A DNA stretch of 38,468 bases, from contig CATKGX010000097.1 of assembly GCA_949747775.1 (NCBI GenBank), positions 1 through 38,468 of the forward strand, written 5' to 3'. The notes under the pieces are model-generated. The model searched no databases. It had not been told where the DNA came from and saw only the letters and a program-made list of their open reading frames with translations. Shown here piece after piece: positions 25,994 to 33,681 of the stretch; position 1 is the stretch's first letter, and every line of letters begins with the position of its first letter. Source of the DNA: an uncultured Clostridia bacterium (GTDB lineage: Bacteria > Bacillota > Clostridia > TANB77 > CAG-508). A program made the position numbers and the translations under genes.

Positions 25994-27184
25994 CTATTTT
26001 GTTTCTTCTACTGTAGTAGATTCTTCTGATTTGTCATCAAGTCCTTTTTTCATTACTAAATTTATAACAATTATTCCAAGACCAATCATTGGAACAATAA
26101 ATGCAACCAATGCACCTAAATAAGGAATTAGTTTTAGTAAGTTGAGTACTAAGACAACTAGTAAAGTTGTTAAAATAAACATGATATTTGTATCTTTGCC
26201 TAATTTTGTATTAATTAGTTTTGCACATGCAATACCAAATATTGCTTTTGAAATTGTAAGAGCAAGAATAAATAATGTGACACCTGCTACAGAAATACCT
26301 GCAACTAGGTTACCTGCTGTTAATAATAAAATAAAAGCTCCTGCAATTACTACAATACAAGTAAGAATACCTACACCAAAAGATAAAGGTGCTTTTTTCT
26401 TTAAAATTGTTCCAGCTTTTTCCTTAAAGTTAGGAGCAAGCCAAATAACGAATAAAGTAACAGCTAACACATATAGTAAAGAAGCAAGAATATTAGTAGT
26501 ATGATATGCTATTTTATTCGCTAAGCTAGGCTCATCAACTGTTAAAGGTGTATATTTTGTATTTCCTGTAACAACTCCTTCTACTATATCAAATTCAGAA
26601 TGTGCAGAATATTCTAAGTTTCCTGCAATTAAACCAGAAGCATTGTCTGGGAAAACTAATTGTTCTGTCGAAATATAAGCATCTCTTTTAACTAGACCAC
26701 TGATATAAATAGCATCTGATCCAATACGAATGTCTCGTGCAACAATAGATTTATTACCCATTGTAAAATTGCCACAAGCGGCATAAACGTCATAGCAAAT
26801 GCCATTTAAAGTAAGTGTTTTGGCACAAGCAAAAATGCTACCATGGATGTAAGCATTTTCTTCAATTGTAACATTGCCACCACAGGCAAAGACATCTCCA
26901 CCAATTTCGCCTGAAATAGTAATATTATTTCCAAAAGCAAAAACATTGCCATCTATTGTTTGATCAATAATAACGTTTGCTTCAGCCTTATAAATATCAG
27001 AAGCAATTAATTCATATGTATTCTCAGTAGGGGTAGTGTTATTGTCATCAGTGCTTGTAACTACATTTGGAGTAGTATTATCATCAGAAGTAGGTACTGC
27101 ATCTGATGCCATAGAAATAGTTGCAAGTGACAACATAATCAATAAAATTGATAATGCAAGTATTCGTTTTAAATTACGTTTCAT
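25994..27184 (-). CDS. Exported bactofilin-like polymer-forming protein with membrane domain
   Basis: A 396-residue protein. A signal peptide (RILALSILLIMLSLATISMA) is followed by an acidic/Thr-rich linker and then a right-handed beta-helix of bactofilin type (about 50-180) with short repeats such as GNVFAFGNNITISGEIGGDVFACGG. The C-terminal third contains four predicted membrane helices (IAYHTTNILASLLYVLAVTLFVIWL onward). This beta-helix-plus-membrane architecture occurs in Firmicutes proteins annotated as polymer-forming cytoskeletal; the function is unknown. ATG 27184 with GGAGG is chosen over the longer track start. It is convergent with pyrG. Confidence 0.8.
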   Translation of the reverse strand: MKRNLKRILALSILLIMLSLATISMASDAVPTSDDNTTPNVVTSTDDNNTTPTENTYELIASDIYKAEANVIIDQTIDGNVFAFGNNITISGEIGGDVFACGGNVTIEENAYIHGSIFACAKTLTLNGICYDVYAACGNFTMGNKSIVARDIRIGSDAIYISGLVKRDAYISTEQLVFPDNASGLIAGNLEYSAHSEFDIVEGVVTGNTKYTPLTVDEPSLANKIAYHTTNILASLLYVLAVTLFVIWLAPNFKEKAGTILKKKAPLSFGVGILTCIVVIAGAFILLLTAGNLVAGISVAGVTLFILALTISKAIFGIACAKLINTKLGKDTNIMFILTTLLVVLVLNLLKLIPYLGALVAFIVPMIGLGIIVINLVMKKGLDDKSEESTTVEETK

Positions 27185-27206
27185 AAATATATTTCCTCCT
27201 ATTAGA

Positions 27207-27383
27207 TTAATTAATGCTATCATATACTGTTTTGCTATATTTGTCAATTGTGTTAATAGGTGAGTTTGCGATAAAATAGATACAGTCGGAATTGACAGAT
27301 AATTTCTGAGATTGGATTTTGTCTAGATAGCATTTGCCATCTTTTTGATATTTACAATTTGAAGAACAGTTTATATTAATCAA
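27207..27383 (-). CDS. Small Cys-rich clostridial protein
   Basis: A 58-residue protein with NCSSNCKYQKDGKCYLDKI and a later SDCIYF, four cysteines arranged like short uncharacterised clostridial proteins (often given arbitrary names in databases). Metal binding is possible. The best start is TTG 27383, with AAGAGGTG about 6 bases upstream, rather than the track's GTG at 27392, which would overlap that ribosome binding site. The RBS itself lies inside the terminator hairpin at 27385-27420, so expression could depend on read-through from nth. Confidence is moderate because of size. Confidence 0.6.
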   Translation of the reverse strand: MININCSSNCKYQKDGKCYLDKIQSQKLSVNSDCIYFIANSPINTIDKYSKTVYDSIN

Positions 27384-27384
27384 G

Positions 27385-27420
27385 AAAAACACCTCTTAGC
27401 ATATAGTATGAGGCGTTTTT
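27385..27420 (-). terminator. Hairpin after nth overlapping the next RBS
   Basis: AAAAACACCTC pairs with GAGGCGTTTTT (one mismatch). On the minus strand it follows nth and its distal arm contains GAGGTG, the RBS of the small Cys-rich gene. Confidence 0.7.
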
Positions 27421-27444
27421 AATAAATTATACATAGGATATAGC

Positions 27445-28071
27445 TTAAGATTTATTTTTACAAAATTGTTTTAAAGGGCATTTGTCACATTGTGGAGAAC
27501 GAGCGGTACAAATATTTCTACCATGCCATATAAAAAGATGATTCACATCTTTGTAATATTCGTAAGGAATTTGTTTTAATAAATCTTGTTCAATTTTTTC
27601 AGGTTCTTTTTCGGAAGATAATCCAAGTTTAGTAGAAATTCTTTTAGCATGTGTGTCTACTGCAATTCCTTGTGGTTTATTAAATGCTTCTAACATAACA
27701 ACATTGGCAGTTTTTCTACCAACACCAGGTAAGCTCATCAGTTCCTCCATAGTTTGTGGGACTTTTCCATCAAATTCGTCTAATATCTTTTGTGCAGTTT
27801 TTTTTATATTTTTAGATTTTGTTTTATAAAAGCCACAAGGGTGAATTAAAACTTCAAGTTCTTCTAAAGGAATAGAGGCGAATTCTTCAGGAGTAGAGCA
27901 TCTAGCAAAAATAGAAGGTGTTGTTTTATTAACTCTATCATCTGTACATTGTGCAGAAAGAATAACTGCAATTAATAGTTCAAAAGGAGTAGCAAAATCA
28001 AGACTACATTTAGCGTCTGGATAAGATTGTTTTAATATTTCAATTATTTGTATTACATCTTTTTGCTTCAT
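27445..28071 (-). CDS. nth: Endonuclease III
   Basis: A DNA glycosylase/AP lyase removing oxidised pyrimidines. A 208-residue protein with the helix-hairpin-helix LPGVGRKTANVV (catalytic Lys in GRKTA) and the catalytic Asp in AVDTHAKRIS. The [4Fe-4S] cluster ligands are at the C-terminus: CTARSPQCDKCPLKQFC (C-x6-C-x2-C-x5-C). I choose ATG 28071 (MKQKDVIQII) with GAGGTAAAATTT upstream; the track's extra N-terminal residues are untranslated leader. Divergent from the spoVM operon. Confidence 0.95.
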   Translation of the reverse strand: MKQKDVIQIIEILKQSYPDAKCSLDFATPFELLIAVILSAQCTDDRVNKTTPSIFARCSTPEEFASIPLEELEVLIHPCGFYKTKSKNIKKTAQKILDEFDGKVPQTMEELMSLPGVGRKTANVVMLEAFNKPQGIAVDTHAKRISTKLGLSSEKEPEKIEQDLLKQIPYEYYKDVNHLFIWHGRNICTARSPQCDKCPLKQFCKNKS

Positions 28072-28131
28072 AAATTTTACCTCGTTTATATAATATTCTA
28101 GTATATTATACCATAAATAAAACATAAAGTG

Positions 28132-28160
28132 GTAACAAAAAGAGAAAAAATTAATATAAT
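28132..28160 (+). promoter_or_regulatory. Possible promoter of the spoVM operon
   Basis: GTAACA and TATAAT at 17-base spacing. The -35 is weak; a sporulation sigma factor might be used instead. Confidence 0.4.
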
Positions 28161-28188
28161 ATACAAAAAGATAGGAGGTAAAATACAT

Positions 28189-28338
28189 ATGTTAGAGGCG
28201 TTAAAGAAGACGTTAGGGGTATGTCTTATAGGACTTGGACTAGGAATATTACTTGTGCTATTACTTCCTATATCAGGCTGGCTATTTGCAATAGGAGTCG
28301 TAATAGTAGCAGTTGGATTAATGTGGTTATCTTGTTAA
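28189..28338 (+). CDS. Small membrane protein upstream of spoVM
   Basis: A 49-residue protein with two hydrophobic segments (LGVCLIGLGLGILLVLLLPI and WLFAIGVVIVAVGLMWL). The ATG follows AGGAGGTAAAATACAT, so translation is well supported. It lies 18 bases before spoVM, evidently in the same operon, suggesting a role in spore formation or at the forespore membrane, though no family is recognised. The supplied ORF starts earlier at 28129, before the promoter. Confidence 0.7.
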   Translation: MLEALKKTLGVCLIGLGLGILLVLLLPISGWLFAIGVVIVAVGLMWLSC

Positions 28339-28356
28339 AAAGGAGAGTGGTTTTAA

Positions 28357-28434
28357 ATGACAATCGTTGTAAAAAAAGTCCCAAAATTTTTAAGAGGCTT
28401 TGTAAAGTTAATATTTGGAATAAAGGATGCTTAA
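28357..28434 (+). CDS. spoVM: Stage V sporulation protein M
   Basis: A 25-residue peptide, too short for the track: MTIVVKKVPKFLRGFVKLIF then GIKDA. It matches the Bacillus SpoVM pattern (KFYTIKLPKFLGGIVRAMLG), including the invariant PKFL core and amphipathic helix. SpoVM recognises the curved forespore membrane and anchors the SpoIVA coat scaffold. AAGGAGAG lies 9 bases before the ATG. rpmB next door mirrors the Bacillus spoVM-rpmB neighbourhood. This is strong evidence that the organism sporulates. Confidence 0.9.
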   Translation: MTIVVKKVPKFLRGFVKLIFGIKDA

Positions 28435-28457
28435 GAAAAAAGATAGCAAAAAATAGT

Positions 28458-28502
28458 AAAACAAAAAGACTATTCACAATGAAGGAATAGTCTTTTTGTT
28501 TT
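28458..28502. terminator. Strong terminator after spoVM
   Basis: AAAACAAAAAGACTATTC pairs perfectly over 18 bases with GAATAGTCTTTTTGTTTT. T-rich on the + side, and also usable for rpmB on the other strand. Confidence 0.9.
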
Positions 28503-28546
28503 ACGCGTAAATAAAAATTATATTAAAAATGATAAATACATATCAT

Positions 28547-28744
28547 TTAAGCTCTTTCAACTTTTCCAGAGCGTAAGCATTTAGCACATACAGAGATTGT
28601 TTTTGTATCTCCATTAACTAAAGCTTTTACTCTTCTTAAATTTGGTTTAAAAGTTCTTGTAGTTCTTCTACTAACGTGAGAACGAGCTATGCTTATTTTA
28701 TTTCCGTGTGATACTGATTTTTCACAAATTTCACATTTTGCCAT
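28547..28744 (-). CDS. rpmB: 50S ribosomal protein L28
   Basis: A 65-residue ribosomal protein. MAKCEICEKSVSHGNKISI, the SRRTTRTFKPNLRRV core and CAKCLRSGKVER identify L28. It keeps both CxxC pairs, the zinc-binding form. The ATG follows AGGAGGTGCAAAACTT. It is convergent with the spoVM operon. Confidence 0.97.
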   Translation of the reverse strand: MAKCEICEKSVSHGNKISIARSHVSRRTTRTFKPNLRRVKALVNGDTKTISVCAKCLRSGKVERA

Positions 28745-28853
28745 AAGTTTTGCACCTCCTATATGTTTAAATAAAATTGACTATTTATAAGTTTATCACA
28801 AAATTTACAAAAATGCAAGAGATTTTGTAATTAAAATGTGGACGTGTAAATAT

Positions 28854-29549
28854 TTAATGAATTAAGTCATTTATTACCTCACCTGCAATTATAAGACCAG
28901 CGACAGATGGAACAAAGCTAATACTAGCAGGTGTTCTTTTTAGAATATCCTCTTGGTTAAAACGATATGGTACTTCTTTAGAATAAAGGACTTTTAAGTG
29001 GAAAATAGCACGTTTTTTTAATTCCTTTCGTATTACTTTGGCAAGTGGACATACCGAAGTTTTTGAAATGTCTGTAATTTCGAACATACTTGGATTTAAT
29101 TTATTTCCTGTTCCCATAGAGGAAATAAGCGGAATGTGATTTTGGTTTGCATAGCAAACTAAGTCTATTTTAGATGTTACACTATCAATAGCATCTACAA
29201 TATAGTTACAATCTTTAGGAATCATAGTAGCAAAATTAGCCTTGTTTGCGAATTCTTGAAAAGTAGTAACTTTGATAGATGGATTTATTAATAAAGCTCT
29301 TTGCTTTGTTACATCCACTTTGGCTTTGCCAATAGTAGTAGTGTCTGCGATTAATTGCCTATTCATGTTAGTAATATCAACAATATCGTTATCTATAATT
29401 ACTAAGTTTCCAATTCCACTACGAACTAGGCCTTCTATTACATAAGAGCCAACCCCCCCGCAGCCAAAGACAACTACGGTGCTATTTTGCAATTTATATA
29501 GAGCTTCTGTTCCAATTAATAGTTCTGTTCTATTAAGCCAATTTTCCAT
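28854..29549 (-). CDS. tcdA: ThiF/TcdA-family tRNA t6A dehydratase
   Basis: An E1-like adenylating enzyme; the TcdA branch cyclises t6A37 of ANN-decoding tRNAs. A 231-residue protein with the nucleotide-binding glycine motif VVVFGCGGVGSYVIEGLVRSG (about 25-45), IDNDIVDITNMNRQ, VDAIDSVTSKIDL and a KTSVCPLAKVIRKELKKR segment typical of TcdA. ATG 29549 (MENWLNRTE) follows TGAGG. The leader is unusually long: the best promoter lies 180-210 bases upstream. The substrate assignment rests on overall resemblance and chromosomal setting. Confidence 0.88.
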   Translation of the reverse strand: MENWLNRTELLIGTEALYKLQNSTVVVFGCGGVGSYVIEGLVRSGIGNLVIIDNDIVDITNMNRQLIADTTTIGKAKVDVTKQRALLINPSIKVTTFQEFANKANFATMIPKDCNYIVDAIDSVTSKIDLVCYANQNHIPLISSMGTGNKLNPSMFEITDISKTSVCPLAKVIRKELKKRAIFHLKVLYSKEVPYRFNQEDILKRTPASISFVPSVAGLIIAGEVINDLIH

Positions 29550-29728
29550 GTTAAACCTCACAAATTATAAAAAAGTTTACTTATTATTTTTTTATGATAT
29601 AAGAATATATTTACAGTAAAAGATAAAAATAGTAGGTTAACGAATATATTCAATATACCACCTTACTTTCTTATCATATGTATAAGAAGGTAATGACCAC
29701 ACGCTGAAATCTCTTTATACCATTTAAT

Positions 29729-29758
29729 ATTATAGCATTTACAAAAAATGGATGTCAA
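29729..29758 (-). promoter_or_regulatory. tcdA promoter with long leader
   Basis: On the minus strand TTGACA (29758-29753) and TATAAT (29734-29729) are 18 bases apart. Transcription would yield a leader of about 170 bases (29720-29550). It includes a 12-base inverted repeat at 29663-29693, with arms TTACTTTCTTAT and ATAAGAAGGTAA; no known riboswitch was recognised. Confidence 0.6.
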
Positions 29759-29765
29759 TACAAAA

Positions 29766-29807
29766 CAAACAAAAATTTGCAAAAAAGCTTGCAAATTTTT
29801 TTGTTTG
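29766..29807. terminator. Hairpin terminator between tcdA and ruvA
   Basis: CAAACAAAAATTTGCAA pairs with TTGCAAATTTTTTTGTTTG around AAAAGC. It lies between the divergent genes and overlaps a possible ruvA -35 (TTGCAA, with TAGAAT 16 bases on). Confidence 0.65.
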
Positions 29808-29857
29808 TGATAGAATAGGCAATATATAATAAGATTGTAAAGTAAAAGGAGACAAAA

Positions 29858-30466
29858 ATGTTTGCATATATAAAAGGAAGTTTAGAAGTAAAAACAACAG
29901 GGTATGTTGTAATAGAAACAAATGGAATAGGCTATAAAATTTATATGTCAGAAACAGCGATTGAAAGATTAGGTGAAATAGGAAGTATTACAAAAGTACA
30001 TACTTACGTAAAAGTAAGGGAAGATGATGTTAGTATATTCGGATTTAATACAAATGAAGAACTTCGCATGTTTGAGTTATTATTATCTGTTAGCGGAATA
30101 GGTGCTAAATCTGCAATTAGTATTCTTTCTAATATATCACCATCTAGCTTTGCATTAGCAGTTATTACAAATGATATAGCTACATTAAAAAAATTACCAG
30201 GAATTGGAGTAAAGTCAGCACAAAGGGTAATTTTGGAGCTTAAAGATAAACTAAAAACAGAAGAAATAACCAAAACAGATAAAGCACCAACAATCGAAAT
30301 GAAACAGAAGGTACAAGAAGATGATAGAGTGTCAGAAGCAATATCAGCTTTGCAAGTATTAGGATATAGTAGAAAAGAAATTGAAACAGCAATGGAAAAA
30401 ATAGATGTGACATCACTTACAGTAGAAGATATTATTAGAAAAGGTCTTAATAATTTGGCAAGATAA
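29858..30466 (+). CDS. ruvA: Holliday junction DNA helicase subunit RuvA
   Basis: RuvA binds four-way junctions and recruits RuvB. A 202-residue protein: N-terminal OB fold (MFAYIKGSLEVK, GIGYKIYMS), two helix-hairpin-helix motifs (SGIGAKSAISIL and LPGIGVKSAQRVI, about 77-120), an acidic linker and the C-terminal RuvB-binding three-helix domain (SEAISALQVLGYSRKEIETAM). AAGGAGAC precedes the ATG. rarA follows after 14 bases; ruvB is not directly next. Confidence 0.96.
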   Translation: MFAYIKGSLEVKTTGYVVIETNGIGYKIYMSETAIERLGEIGSITKVHTYVKVREDDVSIFGFNTNEELRMFELLLSVSGIGAKSAISILSNISPSSFALAVITNDIATLKKLPGIGVKSAQRVILELKDKLKTEEITKTDKAPTIEMKQKVQEDDRVSEAISALQVLGYSRKEIETAMEKIDVTSLTVEDIIRKGLNNLAR

Positions 30467-30480
30467 GAAAGGAAAGATAT

Positions 30481-31725
30481 ATGGATTTAAACGAACCATT
30501 AGCATATAGAATGAAACCGAAAACATTAGAAGATTATGTGGGACAAGAGCATATTTTAGGAGAAAACAAAATATTATATAGAACTATTAAAGCAGATAGA
30601 TTATCTAGTATTATATTATGGGGACCTCCCGGATGTGGTAAAACATCTCTTGCCAAAGTAATCAGCAATACAACCAAATATCAATTTACGAAAATAAATG
30701 CAGTAACAAGCGGGGTAGGAGACATAAAAAAAGCAATAGAAGAAGCTAAAAATGTATTTTTAAACCCAACAGGAAAATGTATTCTATTTATTGATGAAAT
30801 TCATAGATTTAATAAGCTACAGCAAGATGCGCTACTTCCTTATGTAGAAAATGGAACTGTTATTTTAATAGGTGCTACAACAGAAAACCCATATTTTGAG
30901 GTAAATAAAGCGCTCATTTCAAGGTCAATGGTATTTAAATTAAATCCACTTACAACAGAAGATATATACAAAGTATTAAAAAAATCATTAGTATCAGAGG
31001 ATGGACTAGCCAATTATAATATAAAAATAGAAGATGAAACATTAATGAAAATAGCAGAGGTTTCAAATGGAGATGTAAGAACAGCATTAAATGGACTAGA
31101 AGTAGCAGTTCTTACTACTAAAATGGACAAAGAAGGATACATTCATATTACTAGCGAAATTGCAGCAGACTGTGTACAAACTAGAAAGGCAATATTTGAT
31201 AAAAATGGAGATAGCCATTATGATAATATTAGTGCTTTTATTAAATCTATGAGAGGTAGTGACCCAGATGCTACGATATTTTACTTAGCAAGAGCATTAA
31301 ATGGAGGAGAAGACCCTGTGTTTATTGCAAGAAGAATTGTAATAGCAGCTGCAGAAGATGTAGGAATGGCAAATCCTAATGCATTAGTTGTAGCAACATC
31401 TGCAATGCAGGCCGTTACAATGGTAGGAATGCCAGAGTCAAGAATTATTTTATCAGAAGCGGCAACATATGTAGCAACATCGCCTAAATCTAATGCAACC
31501 TATTTAGGAATTAACAGAGCAATGGATGATGTAGCAAATATAGATACAGGTACAATACCAATGCATATCAGAAATGCACCAGCAGAGGGAATGGCAAAAG
31601 AAGGATATGGAGTAGGATATAAATATCCACACGACTATCCAAATCATCAAGTAGAACAACAATACCTACCAGACAAAATGTTAGGAACAAAGTACTATAT
31701 AAAAGATGAAACAATACCAGAATAG
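30481..31725 (+). CDS. rarA: Replication-associated recombination protein A (AAA+ ATPase)
   Basis: RarA/MgsA is an AAA+ clamp-loader-like ATPase acting at stalled forks. A 414-residue protein with LAYRMKPKTLEDYVGQEHIL, Walker A GPPGCGKTSLAK (about 45-56), Walker B FIDEIHRFNK, sensor GATTENPYFEVN and the C-terminal tetramerisation domain (ARRIVIAAAEDVGMANPNAL). It is in an operon with ruvA; GAAAGG precedes its ATG. Confidence 0.96.
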   Translation: MDLNEPLAYRMKPKTLEDYVGQEHILGENKILYRTIKADRLSSIILWGPPGCGKTSLAKVISNTTKYQFTKINAVTSGVGDIKKAIEEAKNVFLNPTGKCILFIDEIHRFNKLQQDALLPYVENGTVILIGATTENPYFEVNKALISRSMVFKLNPLTTEDIYKVLKKSLVSEDGLANYNIKIEDETLMKIAEVSNGDVRTALNGLEVAVLTTKMDKEGYIHITSEIAADCVQTRKAIFDKNGDSHYDNISAFIKSMRGSDPDATIFYLARALNGGEDPVFIARRIVIAAAEDVGMANPNALVVATSAMQAVTMVGMPESRIILSEAATYVATSPKSNATYLGINRAMDDVANIDTGTIPMHIRNAPAEGMAKEGYGVGYKYPHDYPNHQVEQQYLPDKMLGTKYYIKDETIPE

Positions 31726-31756
31726 AAAGGCTTCGCCTGTTACAGATGAATTAGTT

Positions 31757-31846
31757 ATGTTTTTTGATAATTTATTACAAGGTAAAAATAATAAACTTAA
31801 AAATAGAGAATTATATATTAAAAAATTATTTGAAAATAATAATTAA
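31757..31846 (+). pseudogene. Possible gene remnant after rarA
   Basis: A 29-codon open frame (MFFDNLLQGKNNKLKNREL onward) can be extended upstream without stop as KASPVTDELV but has no convincing start or RBS. It looks like the tail of a lost gene. The surrounding 31847-31969 is plain AT-rich sequence with no other feature. Confidence 0.25.
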
Positions 31847-31969
31847 TTTTATATTAATAAAAAATAAGATAATATAAACCAACCCAATGGTAAGTATATG
31901 ACCATATGCAGGACTTATTCATCCCAATTCATCTAAAGCGTTACCAAAATAGATTAAACAAAATAAATA

Positions 31970-31999
31970 GAGCAGGCACATTTTTTAATGTGCCTGCTC
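31970..31999. terminator. Terminator of orphan C
   Basis: GAGCAGGCACATT and AATGTGCCTGCTC form a perfect 13-bp stem, just beyond the stop of the minus-strand orphan gene. Confidence 0.75.
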
Positions 32000-32035
32000 T
32001 TATAGCAATTATGCTATGTTGTACAGGGTATAACC

Positions 32036-32449
32036 TTATTCGTTTAGCAAACGTTCGGACTTTTTGTGCTTGGCACCTTTACCGCCACACGTGCGGATAC
32101 GATTCCAACCAACTCTTTCCTCGGGAAAAGGAATATAGCGGCGGTCCTTAGAGGTGCGATGTGCTTTTCCAGTAGAAAAGCAGTGACGCTGTTTACTGGA
32201 AAATGGAATCAGATATCTGGCCTGAAGCCCCGCGCTGGAAGTATTGCTTTCGGACGAAGGCTTGTGAGGACAAATCAGTTCATCAAGCAGATCCCAATTT
32301 TCAGGATCGGTGATAAAATGATTTTCCTGATATCGTGAACTTGCAGGCTGACCTATGTCGAACTTTTTGTGACCATCACCATAATCGAGGTAATGCTCAC
32401 AGAAGAACTTGTCCTCAGCCGTACCCAAGCAAATCCGGTCAAAAGTCAT
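32036..32449 (-). CDS. GC-rich orphan protein C
   Basis: A 137-residue hydrophilic protein of no recognised family. It has scattered Cys and His residues (ICLGTAEDKFFCEHYLDYGDG; ELICPHKPS; RTCGGKGAKHKK) and a basic C-terminus. The coding sequence is visibly close to half G+C, far above neighbouring genes, with frequent CGC, CGT and CGG; the fifth codon is CGG. It has its own consensus-like promoter (TTGACT-17-TATAAT), GAAAGGGG as RBS, and a perfect hairpin terminator. A recently acquired stand-alone gene is likely; function unknown. Confidence 0.65.
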   Translation of the reverse strand: MTFDRICLGTAEDKFFCEHYLDYGDGHKKFDIGQPASSRYQENHFITDPENWDLLDELICPHKPSSESNTSSAGLQARYLIPFSSKQRHCFSTGKAHRTSKDRRYIPFPEERVGWNRIRTCGGKGAKHKKSERLLNE

Positions 32450-32485
32450 ATAAATGTTCCCCTTTCAACTATCAAGAATAAATAT

Positions 32486-32514
32486 ATTATAACATAAAAA
32501 AGAAGCAAAGTCAA
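32486..32514 (-). promoter_or_regulatory. Promoter of orphan C
   Basis: On the minus strand TTGACT (32514-32509) and TATAAT (32491-32486), 17 bases apart. The -35 side lies in a hairpin-forming stretch (AAGAAGCAAAGTCAAC and GTTGATTTTGCTTCTT) that may also end the preceding SPFH transcript. Confidence 0.75.
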
Positions 32515-32540
32515 CATAAAGTTGATTTTGCTTCTTTAGT

Positions 32541-33485
32541 TTATTCTTCTATATCAATAATTTGACTTTTCTTTGCTTTTTTACCATCTTTTAAAGCTTC
32601 TGCTGCACTTCCTAAACCAGCAAGAGCGCCAGTTGCCTCAAATGGAATAAATATTTTGTTAGCATCACCATTTGCCACTTCTTTAAGTGCTTCTAAAGAT
32701 TTTAGTTGTACTAATTTATCATTTGGATTTGCTTTCATCATAGCATCATATACAACATGAATTTCTTGTGCTTTTGCTTCAGCCACTTTTTTAATAGCTT
32801 CAGCTTCACCGGCTGCACGTCTAATTTTAGCTTCTTTATCTGCTTCTGCTTCTAAGATAGCAGCTTCTTTTTTACCTTCTGCAAGAGTAATAGCAGATTG
32901 TCTTTCACCTTCAGCTTGAAGAATTAAAGCTCTTTTATTTCTTTCTGCATTCATTTGTTTTTCCATTGCATCACGAATGTCTGCAGGTGGTGTAATATCT
33001 TTAATTTCAACTCTATCTATTTTACATCCCCATTGGTCTGTTGCTTCATCAAGAATAATTCTTAATTTGTCATTGATAGCATCACGTGAACTAAATGTTT
33101 CATCTAAGTCCATTTTACCAACAATATCACGAATTGTTGTAATAGCTAGGTATTCAATACCTTTCTTTAAACTTTGAATTTCATAAACTGCTTTTGCAGG
33201 ATCTGTAATTTTATAGAAAACTACAGTATCTATTGTAATAGTAACATTATCTTTAGTAATAACACCTTGTGGTGGAATATCCATAGTTTGTTGTTTCAAA
33301 CTTACAACACTACGAACATGGTCAATAAATGGTATAATTATTGTAAGACCAGCATCAGCTATTTTGTGAAATTTACCAAGTCTTTCAATAATATAAACTT
33401 CAGATTGTTTAACAACCTTGATAGTTTTAAATGCAATTAAAAATATAATAGCAAGTAAAACGATTAAAAATATAAAACCTTCCAT
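32541..33485 (-). CDS. SPFH/stomatin-like membrane protein (QmcA type)
   Basis: A 314-residue protein with one N-terminal membrane anchor (FIFLIVLLAIIFLIAF) followed by the prohibitin/stomatin domain (QSEVYIIERLGKFHKI, VVSLKQQTMDIPPQGVITKDN, EYLAITTIRDIVGKMDLDETFSSRD, WGCKIDRVEIKDI). A long Ala/Glu-rich coiled coil (RALILQAEGERQSAITLAEGKK) follows. Such proteins organise membrane microdomains and typically neighbour an NfeD protein, as here. ATG 33485 has AGGAGG 8 bases upstream; the track's longer start (33626) translates the heptad-repeat DNA and is rejected. Confidence 0.93.
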   Translation of the reverse strand: MEGFIFLIVLLAIIFLIAFKTIKVVKQSEVYIIERLGKFHKIADAGLTIIIPFIDHVRSVVSLKQQTMDIPPQGVITKDNVTITIDTVVFYKITDPAKAVYEIQSLKKGIEYLAITTIRDIVGKMDLDETFSSRDAINDKLRIILDEATDQWGCKIDRVEIKDITPPADIRDAMEKQMNAERNKRALILQAEGERQSAITLAEGKKEAAILEAEADKEAKIRRAAGEAEAIKKVAEAKAQEIHVVYDAMMKANPNDKLVQLKSLEALKEVANGDANKIFIPFEATGALAGLGSAAEALKDGKKAKKSQIIDIEE

Positions 33486-33509
33486 AAAAATTTCCTCCTT
33501 TTTTGTTTT

Positions 33510-33670
33510 AGAAGTCAGAAGTCGGAGGTCAGAGGTCGAAATACCTCTAACTTCAAATTCCTGACATTTATTTTTTAGAGGTTGGAAGTTGGAGGTTAGA
33601 GGTTGGATTTTAGGTAATTTCTTCAAAGACTTACCTTATTTTCCAACTTCCAACTTCAAACTTCTAACAT
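33510..33670. repeat. Heptanucleotide repeat tract with inverted copies
   Basis: Three runs of degenerate 7-base units lie between nfeD and the SPFH gene. AGAAGTC AGAAGTC GGAGGTC AGAGGTC occupies 33510-33537. AGAGGTT GGAAGTT GGAGGTT AGAGGTT occupies 33577-33604. The inverted run CCAACTT CCAACTT CAAACTT is at 33643-33663. The last two can pair into a long hairpin. Confidence 0.8.
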
Positions 33671-33681
33671 CCATTAAATAA

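Noticed and set aside
29640-29760. T-box riboswitch before tcdA
   Set aside because: GGTGGTATA only partly resembles the T-box sequence, and no antiterminator/terminator pair follows.
31906-32338. Plus-strand ORFs at 31906-32151 and 32066-32338
   Set aside because: They are shadows of the minus-strand orphan C, which has a promoter, RBS and terminator.
33486-33626. Extended N-terminus of the SPFH protein
   Set aside because: It would translate the heptanucleotide repeat tract; AGGAGG and a membrane anchor mark ATG 33485.
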